A model generated the notes under the pieces. The model was not told where the DNA came from. It saw only the letters and a program-made list of their open reading frames with translations, and did not search any database. Of a DNA stretch of 21,265 nt, positions 8,020 to 14,819 are shown piece by piece. The translations under genes were made by a program, and so were the position numbers. Position 1 is the first letter of the stretch; each line of letters starts with the position of its first letter. Origin of the DNA: Actinomycetota bacterium (GTDB lineage Bacteria; Actinomycetota; Thermoleophilia; Gaiellales; Gaiellaceae); NCBI GenBank assembly GCA_013695295.1, contig JACDAS010000203.1:1-21265 (forward strand), given 5' to 3'.

Positions 8020-8172
8020 AACTCTGCCGCCGTCGGGGGTGCTCCAGGCCAAGCCGGGCGCCGCGGTCGATTGCGGCGCGTAGCAGCGCTACGTGTCGCG
8101 ATCGAGCGCGCTGAGCCGGCGCCGTGCCTGGGGCGCCAGCCGGCCCGGCTGAGTTTCGCATCAAGCCTTTAG
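8003..8172 (+). repeat. Palindromic element, copy 1
   Basis: An imperfect inverted repeat of about 170 bp fills the gap between convergent genes. The ends are CTAGAGGCTTGATGTGAAAC... and ...GTTTCGCATCAAGCCTTTAG. The outer arms match over 17 positions with one wobble mismatch. Inner arms include CCAGGC and GGCGCC blocks. The centre is the hairpin CGTAGC-AGC-GCTACG within TCGATTGCGG...TCGCGATCGA. Its central 80 or so bp are roughly 83 percent identical to copy 2. It contains no plausible gene. The stop codons of both the DUF1360 gene (8017-8019) and pabC (8169-8171) lie inside it. It could be a REP/MITE-like mobile repeat, a structured RNA or a bidirectional terminator. Confidence 0.85.
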
Positions 8173-9014
8173 GCGGTAGCCGCCGCCCGGAGAGCCTCCT
8201 GGAGCTCGGTCGAGGCAGGGCCGCGGGGGACGGCGACGCCGTCGAGCTCGGACACGGGCATCACCTCGCGGACGGACGAGGAGGTGAACGCCTCCTCCGC
8301 CGCGCAGAGGTCGGCCAGGCCGAAGACGCCCTCGAGAGTGTGGTAGCCGAGGGACTCGGCGCGTTCGAGGAGCAAGGCGCGCGTGACCCCTGCGAGGATC
8401 CCCGTCTCGAGGCCGGGAGTGTACAGCGTGCGCTCTCGGCGCCACCAGACGTTCGCGGTCGGGCCCTCGAGGACGGTGTCGCCTGTGGCGAGCAGCACCG
8501 CGTCGTCCGCGCCGCGACGAGCCGCTTCGGCGGCCGCGGCCATGTTGACCGCGTAGCTCGTCGACTTCACCCCCCCGAGGAGCCACGGAGCGCTCGCGCG
8601 CGCGGACGGGTCGATCCCGGTCTGCAGCGAGACGAGTCGCAGGCCACGGCCACGTAGCTCCTCCAGCCCCGGTGGGAGGGTCGCGACGAGCGCGAGCGCG
8701 GTAGCCCGCCCGCGCCCCTCGCGCCCCGGTGTGTGGAACAGGCGAAGCACCGCGTCGGCCAGGCCGGCTCCGGCAATCGCCTCGTCGGCCAGCTCCCGGA
8801 AGTCCGGGGTCTCGAGCGCCGGCAGGCCCAGGCGGGCCGCCGACTCCGCCAGTCGGGCCAGGTGCTCGTCGAGGCCGAACGCCCGCCCACCGTAGACGCG
8901 AACCGTCTCGAAGGCGGCGCGGCCGCGGAGCAGCGCCTCGTCGTCAGCGTGCACGACGGGCCGGTCGAGCGGCACGAGCCCGCGACCGCCGACCGCAACT
9001 GCTACGATCGGCAT
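8169..9014 (-). CDS. pabC: Aminodeoxychorismate lyase (class IV aminotransferase fold)
   Basis: The 281-residue product is a PLP-dependent fold-IV enzyme. The PLP lysine is K150 in GGVKSTSYAVN. The region DDAVLLATGDTVLEGPTANV is the family's C-terminal signature, and the N-terminal part has the typical GRAAFETVRVYGG pattern. Being directly downstream of pabB, overlapping its last 13 bases, argues for 4-amino-4-deoxychorismate lyase, which makes 4-aminobenzoate for folate. Branched-chain or D-amino acid transaminase activity is the alternative. The ATG at 9014 gives the normal N-terminus MPIVAVAVGGRGLVPLD. The stop codon comes from the right end of palindromic element copy 1. Confidence 0.87.
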   Translation of the reverse strand: MPIVAVAVGGRGLVPLDRPVVHADDEALLRGRAAFETVRVYGGRAFGLDEHLARLAESAARLGLPALETPDFRELADEAIAGAGLADAVLRLFHTPGREGRGRATALALVATLPPGLEELRGRGLRLVSLQTGIDPSARASAPWLLGGVKSTSYAVNMAAAAEAARRGADDAVLLATGDTVLEGPTANVWWRRERTLYTPGLETGILAGVTRALLLERAESLGYHTLEGVFGLADLCAAEEAFTSSSVREVMPVSELDGVAVPRGPASTELQEALRAAATA

Positions 9015-10060
9015 GATGTTGTCTGCTTCGACAACGGTGCACCGATCGCGCGCAGCAGAGGGGTGGCCTTCACCCACGACTCCTCGATCTCCGCGTCGGC
9101 GTCCGAATCCCAGACGACCCCGCCGCCCACCCAGAGGTGCACGCGCCCCTCCGCGACCGCAAACGTCCTGATCGTCAGCGCCAGATCGAAGTCGCCGTTC
9201 GGGTAGACGCGGCCGAGCGCGCCCATCGAGGCTCCCCGGCCAACCGGCTCGAGCTCGGCGATCTGGTCGAGGGCGGCGATCTTCGGCGCGCCGGTGACCG
9301 ACCCGCCAGGGAAGGTCGCCTCGAGCAGCTCGGTCAGCGTCACGTCCGACCTGAGGCGGCCCTCGACCCTGCTCACGAGGTGCTCGACGCCCGCGAGCTC
9401 CCGAGGAACCAGCAGCTCGGGCCAGTGGACGCTGCCCGGCTCGCAGACGCGGGAGAGGTCGTTCCGCTCGAGGTCGACGATCATGACGTGCTCGGCCAGG
9501 TCCTTCTCGGAGGCTGCGAGCTCGTCGCCCGCTGCAAGCGGTCGCGTGCCCTTGATCGGCATCGTCCAGACACGGCGGCCGCGGCGGGCGAGGAAGAGCT
9601 CCGGTGACGCCGACACGATCGTCCATCCCGGCCCGTGGAAGGGTCGCGGCTCGAGCGGCCGCAGGCCCGCTAACGCCATCGCGAGCCCGTCCGGATCGCC
9701 CCGGAAGGGTGCCGAGAGATGCTGAACCAGGTTGACCTGATAGACGTCGCCGCGGCCGATCGCGCTCCTGGCCGCCTCGATCGCGGCGGCGTAGTCCGGG
9801 GCATCCCAGCTGCGCTCCCACTCCCCCACCGCGAAGGGCAGGGGATGCTGCTGGTAGGGCTCCGTCGCGCGCCTGATCCGCACAGCGCCTCCCGGCAGAG
9901 GGCACGGCTCGGGCGGCAGAGGTGTGCTGGTCCGGCGCTGAGCGGCACCGAGACCGTAGGAGAGGTAGACGTCGGCGACGAGGCCTTCGGCGCGGCCGTC
10001 GAGGAAGCCCGACCCGTGGAGATGAGCCTCCAGGTCGCCCAGGGAGCGGAGCTCGATCAT
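9002..10060 (-). CDS. pabB: Aminodeoxychorismate synthase component I
   Basis: This chorismate-binding enzyme is 352 residues. It converts chorismate plus ammonia to 4-amino-4-deoxychorismate in folate synthesis. Hallmarks are PIKGTRPL with the nucleophilic lysine K170 (anthranilate synthases have Ala there, so this points to PabB), DLERNDLSRV, SVTGAPKI, and GALGRVYPNGDFDLALTIRT. It is shorter than the 453-residue E. coli protein, with a reduced N-terminal domain, as in many actinobacterial versions. No glutamine amidotransferase (PabA) gene is in the window. The ATG at 10060 lies 6 bases after TAGCGT, so the mRNA may be leaderless. The gene overlaps pabC and is presumably translationally coupled to it. 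Confidence 0.93.
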   Translation of the reverse strand: MIELRSLGDLEAHLHGSGFLDGRAEGLVADVYLSYGLGAAQRRTSTPLPPEPCPLPGGAVRIRRATEPYQQHPLPFAVGEWERSWDAPDYAAAIEAARSAIGRGDVYQVNLVQHLSAPFRGDPDGLAMALAGLRPLEPRPFHGPGWTIVSASPELFLARRGRRVWTMPIKGTRPLAAGDELAASEKDLAEHVMIVDLERNDLSRVCEPGSVHWPELLVPRELAGVEHLVSRVEGRLRSDVTLTELLEATFPGGSVTGAPKIAALDQIAELEPVGRGASMGALGRVYPNGDFDLALTIRTFAVAEGRVHLWVGGGVVWDSDADAEIEESWVKATPLLRAIGAPLSKQTTSCRS

Positions 10061-10066
10061 GCGGCC

Positions 10067-10076
10067 ACGCTAACGT
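10067..10076. promoter_or_regulatory. Overlapping divergent -10 boxes, pabB and secreted protein
   Basis: The 10 bases hold TAGCGT on the minus strand (10072-10067, 6 bases before the pabB ATG) and TAACGT on the plus strand (10071-10076, 7 bases before the GTG at 10084). Both fit TANNNT and overlap by two bases. Confidence 0.5.
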
Positions 10077-10083
10077 GTCGCGC

Positions 10084-11976
10084 GTGCGGCAGGTCGCTCT
10101 CGCGCTCGCGGTGGTGACGTTCGTCGGCGCCGCCCCCGTTGGCGCGGCAGCGGGCGGCGCCCCCTCGCTCACGGTCGTCCCCAGCACCTTCTCTCCGGCC
10201 ACGGGCGCGCTCGCCGTCAGCGCTTCGGTCGGTTCCGCGCAACCGCTCGGGCTCCAGCTTGCGAGCGCCGACGGCAGGCCGCTCGGCTGGATCTCCGCGC
10301 CGGAGCGACGGCAGCTCCTGTCGGTCTTCTGGGACGGGCTGCTCGACGGCACCCCCGTACCCGATGGGCGCTACCGCGTCCGGCTGGTCGGAGGCGGGGA
10401 CGTGATCGCCTCCGCGAGGCTGACGCTGGACGGCCGCACGCCGGCGCTGACGGGCATCGAGGCCGACAACGAGGGGACGCCGTTCGACGGGGACGGGCCG
10501 CTACTCACGACCATCAGCCCCAACGGAGACGGGTTCCGCGACCGGGCCGCGGTCAGGTTCCGGCTCAGCGAGCCCGCCGTCGTGACGCTCGAGGCCGCCC
10601 GCACCGTACAGGCACTCGGCCCCCCCGTCTCGACCGAGACGAGGTCGCTCCCGGCCGGGCAGCACACCTGGTTTTGGACTCCCGCCGCGGCGCTCCTCCC
10701 GCGGACGTACGTCCTACGGCTGATCGTCCGCGACGCCGCGGGCAACCGGTCCGAGTACGGCGCGCTGAGCGCTCGCGTCGGGCGCTACCCACGCGCCCCC
10801 GTCGTCCGCGTGCAGGGGGTCGACGCGTCCTTCGAGCGAGCGAGCTACGCGCCTGGAGAGCTGGCGCGGCTCCGAGTTGCTAGCGACGCGGACTCGCTCG
10901 CGGTGCAGTTCTTCAGGTCGGGGCCTGAACACGTCCAGACCGGCTCCGACAACGTGATGAACGGCGTGCCGGTCTCCGGCACGGTCGAGGTCGGCTGGGC
11001 GAACCGGATCCACGCGCCGGCGACCATCCAGCTCGGAATCGGTCCCTGGCCCAGCGGCCTGTACTTTGCCCGCCTGACCTCATCCGACGGGCGCGTCGGC
11101 TACGCACCGTTCGTGCTCCGGCCGCCACGCCTCGGGACCAGCAGGGTCGCGATCGTCCTTCCCACGACGACCTGGCAGGCCTACAACTTCTACGACGAGA
11201 ACGGCGACGGGTGGGGAGACACCTGGTACGCCGGAGCGCCTCATCAGACGGTCAGGCTCGGCCGCCCGTTCCTGCGCCGGGGAGTGATCCCGTTCTTCCG
11301 GCGCTACGACCTCGGCTTCCTGCACTGGCTCGCCTGGGAGAAGAAGGACGTCGACTACCTCGCCGATTCCGACCTCGCCTTCGTCCCGGACGGCGACGCG
11401 CTGGCCGGGGCCTACGACCTCGTCATCTTCCCGGGCCACACGGAGTACGTGACCGAGCACCTCTTCGACGTGGTCGAGCGCTACCGCGACGCCGGCGGCA
11501 ATCTCGCGTTCCTCTCCGCCAACAACCTCTTCTGGCGGATCGCGAGCGAGCGCGGCGTGCTGCGGCGGGCCGGTCTCTGGCGCACGCTCGGTCGGCCGGA
11601 GTCGGCGCTGATCGGCGTGCAGTACATCGGCAACGACCAGGGCTCGCGACAGGGGCCGTTCGTCGTGCGCGCCCTCGGGGCAGCCTGGCTCTGGGACAGA
11701 ACCGGGCTCGAGGCAGGCGGAACCTTCGGGGAGTTCGTCGGCGGCTACGGCATCGAGATCGACGCTGTCACCCCGGCCTCGCCGCAGGGCATCGAGGTAC
11801 TCGCGGAGCTCCCGGACCTCTTCGGACCGGGCAAGACCGGGCAGATGACCTACTACGAGACCCCGGCCGGAGCAAAGGTCTTCGCCGCGGGCGCGCTCGA
11901 CTTCGGCGGCTCGGCCACCTTCTGGCCGGTGTCTCGGATGCTCGACAACCTCTGGGCCCGACTCTCCGTTCCCTAG
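10084..11976 (+). CDS. Secreted protein with FlgD-like Ig region and DMF-beta-like C-terminal domain
   Basis: The 630-residue product has a signal peptide (residues 1 to about 23, ending GAAAGG). A beta-rich region follows with the motif TISPNGDGFRDRAAVRFRL near 143, typical of FlgD-type Ig-like modules. The C-terminal part, from about 352, resembles the large subunit of N,N-dimethylformamidase (DMFA2 C-terminal domain), with the motifs TTTWQAYNFYDENGDGW, PGHTEYVTEHLFD and GGNLAFLSANNLFWR. The family adopts a glutamine-amidotransferase-like fold. Whether it has amidase activity is unknown, and export makes a polysaccharide or peptide role possible. The GTG at 10084 is chosen because it is 7 bases past TAACGT; the GTG at 10075 is also in frame. 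It converges on the MFS gene. Confidence 0.82.
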   Translation: MRQVALALAVVTFVGAAPVGAAAGGAPSLTVVPSTFSPATGALAVSASVGSAQPLGLQLASADGRPLGWISAPERRQLLSVFWDGLLDGTPVPDGRYRVRLVGGGDVIASARLTLDGRTPALTGIEADNEGTPFDGDGPLLTTISPNGDGFRDRAAVRFRLSEPAVVTLEAARTVQALGPPVSTETRSLPAGQHTWFWTPAAALLPRTYVLRLIVRDAAGNRSEYGALSARVGRYPRAPVVRVQGVDASFERASYAPGELARLRVASDADSLAVQFFRSGPEHVQTGSDNVMNGVPVSGTVEVGWANRIHAPATIQLGIGPWPSGLYFARLTSSDGRVGYAPFVLRPPRLGTSRVAIVLPTTTWQAYNFYDENGDGWGDTWYAGAPHQTVRLGRPFLRRGVIPFFRRYDLGFLHWLAWEKKDVDYLADSDLAFVPDGDALAGAYDLVIFPGHTEYVTEHLFDVVERYRDAGGNLAFLSANNLFWRIASERGVLRRAGLWRTLGRPESALIGVQYIGNDQGSRQGPFVVRALGAAWLWDRTGLEAGGTFGEFVGGYGIEIDAVTPASPQGIEVLAELPDLFGPGKTGQMTYYETPAGAKVFAAGALDFGGSATFWPVSRMLDNLWARLSVP

Positions 11977-11995
11977 TGGATGGTGAGCCGGGCCG

Positions 11996-13258
11996 TCACG
12001 CGGCCTGCGCCGGGAGCTCTCGGAGCCGCAGGAGCGGCGACCCGACCAGCCAGACCACTCCAAGCAGTGCGCCCGCGGTCGCGATCCAGAGCGTCGGGCG
12101 CAGCCCGATCGCGCTCCCGAGCAAGCCGCCGAGGAGCGCGCCGATCGGGCGCACGCCGTAGTTGACGAAGCGACGCACGCCGTCCGCACGCGCCCGGAGG
12201 CGCTGGGGCGTCAGCACGACGTTGATGCTGCCGGCGGGAACGTCGAGCATCATCACCCCGACGCCAGACAGGAACTCGGAGGCGAAGAGGCAGGCGAGCA
12301 CGAGCCACTTCGGACCCCCCGCGAGCGGCACGAGCAGCAGCGGCGCCGGGAAGAGGACGCTGCCGAGCGCGAAGGTCGGCCCGATCCCGATCCGGCGCTC
12401 GACCCACGGCGCGGCCACGGCGCCGAGTCCGGATCCAACCGCCGCCGCCCCGAGCACGGCCCCGAGCAGGCCGGGCGCCACGTGAAGCTCCTCGGTCGCG
12501 TAGAGGACGAAGATCGCGAAGAACGCGAAGTTGAAGAGGTTGATCGTCGCGACGCAGCCGAGGGACGAGCGCAGCAGGGCGTCCCGGAAGCTGAAGCGAA
12601 AGCCCTCCCCCAGGCGCCGGCGAAGCGGTGTCCGGTCGACGGGGAGCGGCTGCTCCTGCACCCGGATCCGGAAGACGAAGGCGGCCGAGGCGACGAAGGA
12701 GACGGCGTCGGCGGCGAGCGCCACCGGTGCACCGAGCGCCTGCACGAGCCCGCCCGCGAGCGGCGGCCCGCCCATCCACGACACCGAGCGGCTGAGGCTG
12801 AGCTTGCTGTTGGCCTCGATGATGTCCCGTTGGGGGACGACGAGCACGAAGAGCGAGGAGTAGGAGAGGTCGAAGAAGACCGTCAGCACCCCGACGAGGA
12901 ACGCGACGGCGAAGAGGTGCGGCAGCGTCAGCGCGTCGAGCGCCCACACGAGCGGGAGCGAGGCGAGCAGACCGGCCCGGCCCAGGTCCGAGAACACGAG
13001 GATTCGCCGTCGCTGCGCCCGCCGGTCGATCCAGGCGCCGGCGACGAGCGACAGGAACAGGTGGGGCGCGAGCCCTGCGGCCGTCAGGAACCCCATCTGC
13101 GCCGCCGAGGCGTCGAGTGTCAGCACGGCGACGAGCGGGAGCGCGATCATCGTCACGGCATCGCCGAAGACGGAGATCGTCTGGCCCGTCCAGAGCTTCA
13201 GGAACTCGGGCTGGCGTCGCAGCCGCGCCGGCGCCGGGATGGCGGCGGCGTCTGACAC
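11996..13258 (-). CDS. MFS transporter (EntS-like, MFS_3 family)
   Basis: The 420-residue product has about 12 hydrophobic helices and the opening typical of MFS_3 exporters: RQPEFLKLWTGQTISVFGD, then a LAPHLFLSLVAGAWIDRRAQRRR stretch carrying the loop 2-3 motif. Relatives include the enterobactin exporter EntS and macrolide efflux proteins; the substrate here is unknown. The start is set at GTG 13258, which gives a normal-length N-terminus. It lies only two bases from palindromic element copy 2, and I see no Shine-Dalgarno or -10 box in front of it. The element may therefore have replaced the native 5' region. The frame stays open through part of the element. Convergent with the DMF-beta-like gene, 19-bp gap. 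Confidence 0.88.
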   Translation of the reverse strand: MSDAAAIPAPARLRRQPEFLKLWTGQTISVFGDAVTMIALPLVAVLTLDASAAQMGFLTAAGLAPHLFLSLVAGAWIDRRAQRRRILVFSDLGRAGLLASLPLVWALDALTLPHLFAVAFLVGVLTVFFDLSYSSLFVLVVPQRDIIEANSKLSLSRSVSWMGGPPLAGGLVQALGAPVALAADAVSFVASAAFVFRIRVQEQPLPVDRTPLRRRLGEGFRFSFRDALLRSSLGCVATINLFNFAFFAIFVLYATEELHVAPGLLGAVLGAAAVGSGLGAVAAPWVERRIGIGPTFALGSVLFPAPLLLVPLAGGPKWLVLACLFASEFLSGVGVMMLDVPAGSINVVLTPQRLRARADGVRRFVNYGVRPIGALLGGLLGSAIGLRPTLWIATAGALLGVVWLVGSPLLRLRELPAQAA

Positions 13259-13260
13259 AC

Positions 13261-13431
13261 CTAGATGGTTGATCGGAAATTCGCGCACCCGCAGGGATGG
13301 CCGAGACCAAGCCGGTCGCCACGGCCGGTTGCGACGCGTAGCAGCGCTACGTGTCGTGATCGGACGTGGTGAGCGGCGTCGTGTCTGGGCCACCGGCTGC
13401 GCTGAGTGAATTTCCGATCAAGCATCTCTAG
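13261..13431 (+). repeat. Palindromic element, copy 2
   Basis: This 171-bp imperfect palindrome is bounded by CTAG at both ends. The outer arms are GGTTGATCGGAAATTC and GAATTTCCGATCAAGC. The centre CGTAGC-AGC-GCTACG is identical to copy 1 and in the same orientation. Relative to copy 1 the outer stem differs at several positions, but both arms changed together, so pairing is kept. It lies between two minus-strand genes. Its right end supplies the TAG stop of the DUF4097 gene (13428-13430), and its left end abuts the MFS start. No gene is visible inside. Confidence 0.85.
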
Positions 13432-14195
13432 GCCCGGACGATCTCGATGTCGCCACTCATGGTCGTCGCGCGCAGCTCGACGAGCGGCCCTTCTTCGTCC
13501 GGCGGGGCATCGCCGACCTCCAGCTCGGAGGTCGTCTCTCCGCTCAGCGAGCGGGCGTCCACCCACAACCTCGATCCGCGCCGGATTCCCACGTGGAGGT
13601 CGCCGGAGGCGGACTGGAGACTGACCTTGCCCTCGCTCACAGAACCCACCCGGACGTCCCCGGACGCAGTCTGGGCCGAGAGGGACGACCCGGCCGAGCC
13701 GACCGAGACGTCCCCGGAAGCGGTGCGAACCTTCGCTGCACCGGCGAGCGTCTGGAGCTCGACGTCGCCCGAGGCGGTGTTGATCGTCACCTCGCCCTCG
13801 ATCCGCTCGAAGCTGATCTCGCCGCTGGCCGAGTTCACCTTCACGGCCTCGTCCACGACCTCGAACGAGACGTCCCCGGAGGCGGTGTTGAGGTCGACGG
13901 CGCCGAAGCGACCGCGGCCGTGCACATCGGCGGCCTTCGTGTCCGCGTCCACCGCGGACCCGTGCGGGACCCGGAGGCGGAGGCGGTGCGACGTGTCCCG
14001 GCCGAGCCTGAGACCCTTCACCTCCGCGACGACCTCGTAGCGGCCCGCGCGCTCGCGGCACTCGACGCGCGCGTTCTCGTCCGGCTCGAGCTCGACCTGG
14101 GTCTCGGAGCCCTCGACGGTCTCGATCTCGATCTCTCCCGCAGGGAGGCGGAGGAGGAGCGTAACCGGCCCAGGGGTCTGGAAGACCTCGATCAT
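13428..14195 (-). CDS. DUF4097 family beta-strand repeat protein
   Basis: The 255-residue product is dominated by about eight degenerate repeats built on TASGDVxV: NTASGDVSFEV, NSASGEISFER, NTASGDVELQT, RTASGDVSVGS, QTASGDVRVGS, QSASGDLHVG, RSLSGETTSE and TTMSGDIEIV. These should stack as a beta-solenoid, as in DUF4097/DUF4098 adhesin-like proteins. No signal peptide or membrane segment is visible, so it is probably cytoplasmic. The ATG at 14195 overlaps the stop of the 37-codon gene (ATGA), so translation is likely coupled. It is the last gene of a cassette led by a ribbon-helix-helix regulator. The molecular role of the family is unknown. Confidence 0.87.
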   Translation of the reverse strand: MIEVFQTPGPVTLLLRLPAGEIEIETVEGSETQVELEPDENARVECRERAGRYEVVAEVKGLRLGRDTSHRLRLRVPHGSAVDADTKAADVHGRGRFGAVDLNTASGDVSFEVVDEAVKVNSASGEISFERIEGEVTINTASGDVELQTLAGAAKVRTASGDVSVGSAGSSLSAQTASGDVRVGSVSEGKVSLQSASGDLHVGIRRGSRLWVDARSLSGETTSELEVGDAPPDEEGPLVELRATTMSGDIEIVRA

Positions 14196-14305
14196 CGGGC
14201 TTTCCGGGAGCTGCGCAAAGGCTCGGCGCGGAGCCGCCTTGGCCGGGGATCGCGGCTGTCGATCCGAACCTCGACGTGGCCGAAGGGATACGGGTAGAAC
14301 GCCAT
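14192..14305 (-). CDS. 37-residue protein, function unknown
   Basis: A 37-codon frame (MAFYPYPFGHVEVRIDSRDP at the N-terminus, then a very basic Arg-rich tail) begins at the ATG at 14305. It has the best Shine-Dalgarno in the window, AAAGGAG, 6 bases before the start. It begins 12 bases after the ribbon-helix-helix gene stop and ends in an ATGA overlap with the DUF4097 gene. The strong ribosome-binding site and coupling argue that it is translated, as a small protein, a leader that sets DUF4097 translation, or both. I recognise no family. Its GHVEVRI resembles GHVDVRL in the upstream regulator, which may be chance. Confidence 0.6.
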   Translation of the reverse strand: MAFYPYPFGHVEVRIDSRDPRPRRLRAEPLRSSRKAR

Positions 14306-14317
14306 GTGCTTCTCCTT

Positions 14318-14779
14318 TCAGCTGCGGGCGAAGCCCGTCAGCCGTCTCGTTGAGCGGGTGGGAGTGGACGGGCCCGAGACCGCACGCGCGAGCGCCCGGA
14401 CGAGCCATGTGTTGACGGAGAGTCCCTCGCGCGTCGCGAGCGCCTCGACCTCCGCCTTCAACGCCTCCGGAAGACGAAGGGTGATCCGTGCCGAAGCCGA
14501 TTCCTCCGGATCAAGGCCTGCGCGCTGCTCGGCTGCCTCCTCCGCGACGTAGACGAGCGAGGGCTCCTGACCGGCCAGCCGGACGTCGACGTGGCCGGAC
14601 GGAAGCTGGGAGCTGAGCTCGAGCGCCGCCTCGCCGAGAACCTCGAGCAGCCGCAGCCCGGCCGAGGCCCTGAGCGCGTTGCTCAGCCGAGCGGCGGCGG
14701 CGGCGGTGGCGTCGTCGCCGAGCGCGGCGAGCTCGGCCAGGTCGGCCTGAAGTGCTTCGACATGGGGCTGGAGTTGCAT
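14318..14779 (-). CDS. Ribbon-helix-helix regulator (HicB/Arc-like)
   Basis: The 153-residue product has an Ala/Leu-rich helical N-terminal region and a C-terminal ribbon-helix-helix motif (about residues 98-136) with the pattern ARITLRLPEALKAEVEALA and GLSVNTWLVRALARAV. Such proteins bind DNA as dimers through the ARITLRL strand. No toxin partner is adjacent; instead the 37-codon gene and the DUF4097 gene follow within 12 bases and by overlap. The start at 14779 lies 9 bases from a -10 box, and two exact 11-bp direct repeats cover the promoter. Autoregulation is the natural inference. HicB-type antitoxin annotation is possible but the context differs. Confidence 0.82.
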   Translation of the reverse strand: MQLQPHVEALQADLAELAALGDDATAAAAARLSNALRASAGLRLLEVLGEAALELSSQLPSGHVDVRLAGQEPSLVYVAEEAAEQRAGLDPEESASARITLRLPEALKAEVEALATREGLSVNTWLVRALARAVSGPSTPTRSTRRLTGFARS

Positions 14780-14782
14780 CGT

Positions 14783-14804
14783 GACATCATTCTGACATCA
14801 TTCT
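14783..14804 (-). promoter_or_regulatory. Tandem 11-bp operator repeats
   Basis: GACATCATTCT occurs twice head to tail (14783-14793 and 14794-14804), overlapping the -10 box of the ribbon-helix-helix gene. A degenerate third unit (GTCATCCTG) lies near 14820-14828. Tandem direct sites are typical of ribbon-helix-helix operators; binding itself is inferred. Confidence 0.6.
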
Positions 14805-14816
14805 GCAACGTGTCAA
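14789..14816 (-). promoter_or_regulatory. Promoter of the RHH/DUF4097 cassette
   Basis: On the minus strand a perfect -35 TTGACA (14816-14811) is followed 16 bases later by CAGAAT (14794-14789, 4 of 6 to consensus). The ATG comes 9 bases after the -10, so the transcript should have almost no leader. Confidence 0.6.
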
Positions 14817-14819
14817 GTG

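Noticed and set aside
9015..10352. N-terminal extension of the pabC frame through pabB
   Set aside because: The frame is open but the extension is antisense-free noise over pabB; pabC-like sequence begins only at 9014.
13428..14195. Regular repeats that might be a CRISPR-like array
   Set aside because: They are in-frame degenerate coding repeats (TASGDV) of a DUF4097 protein, with no constant direct repeat and no spacers.
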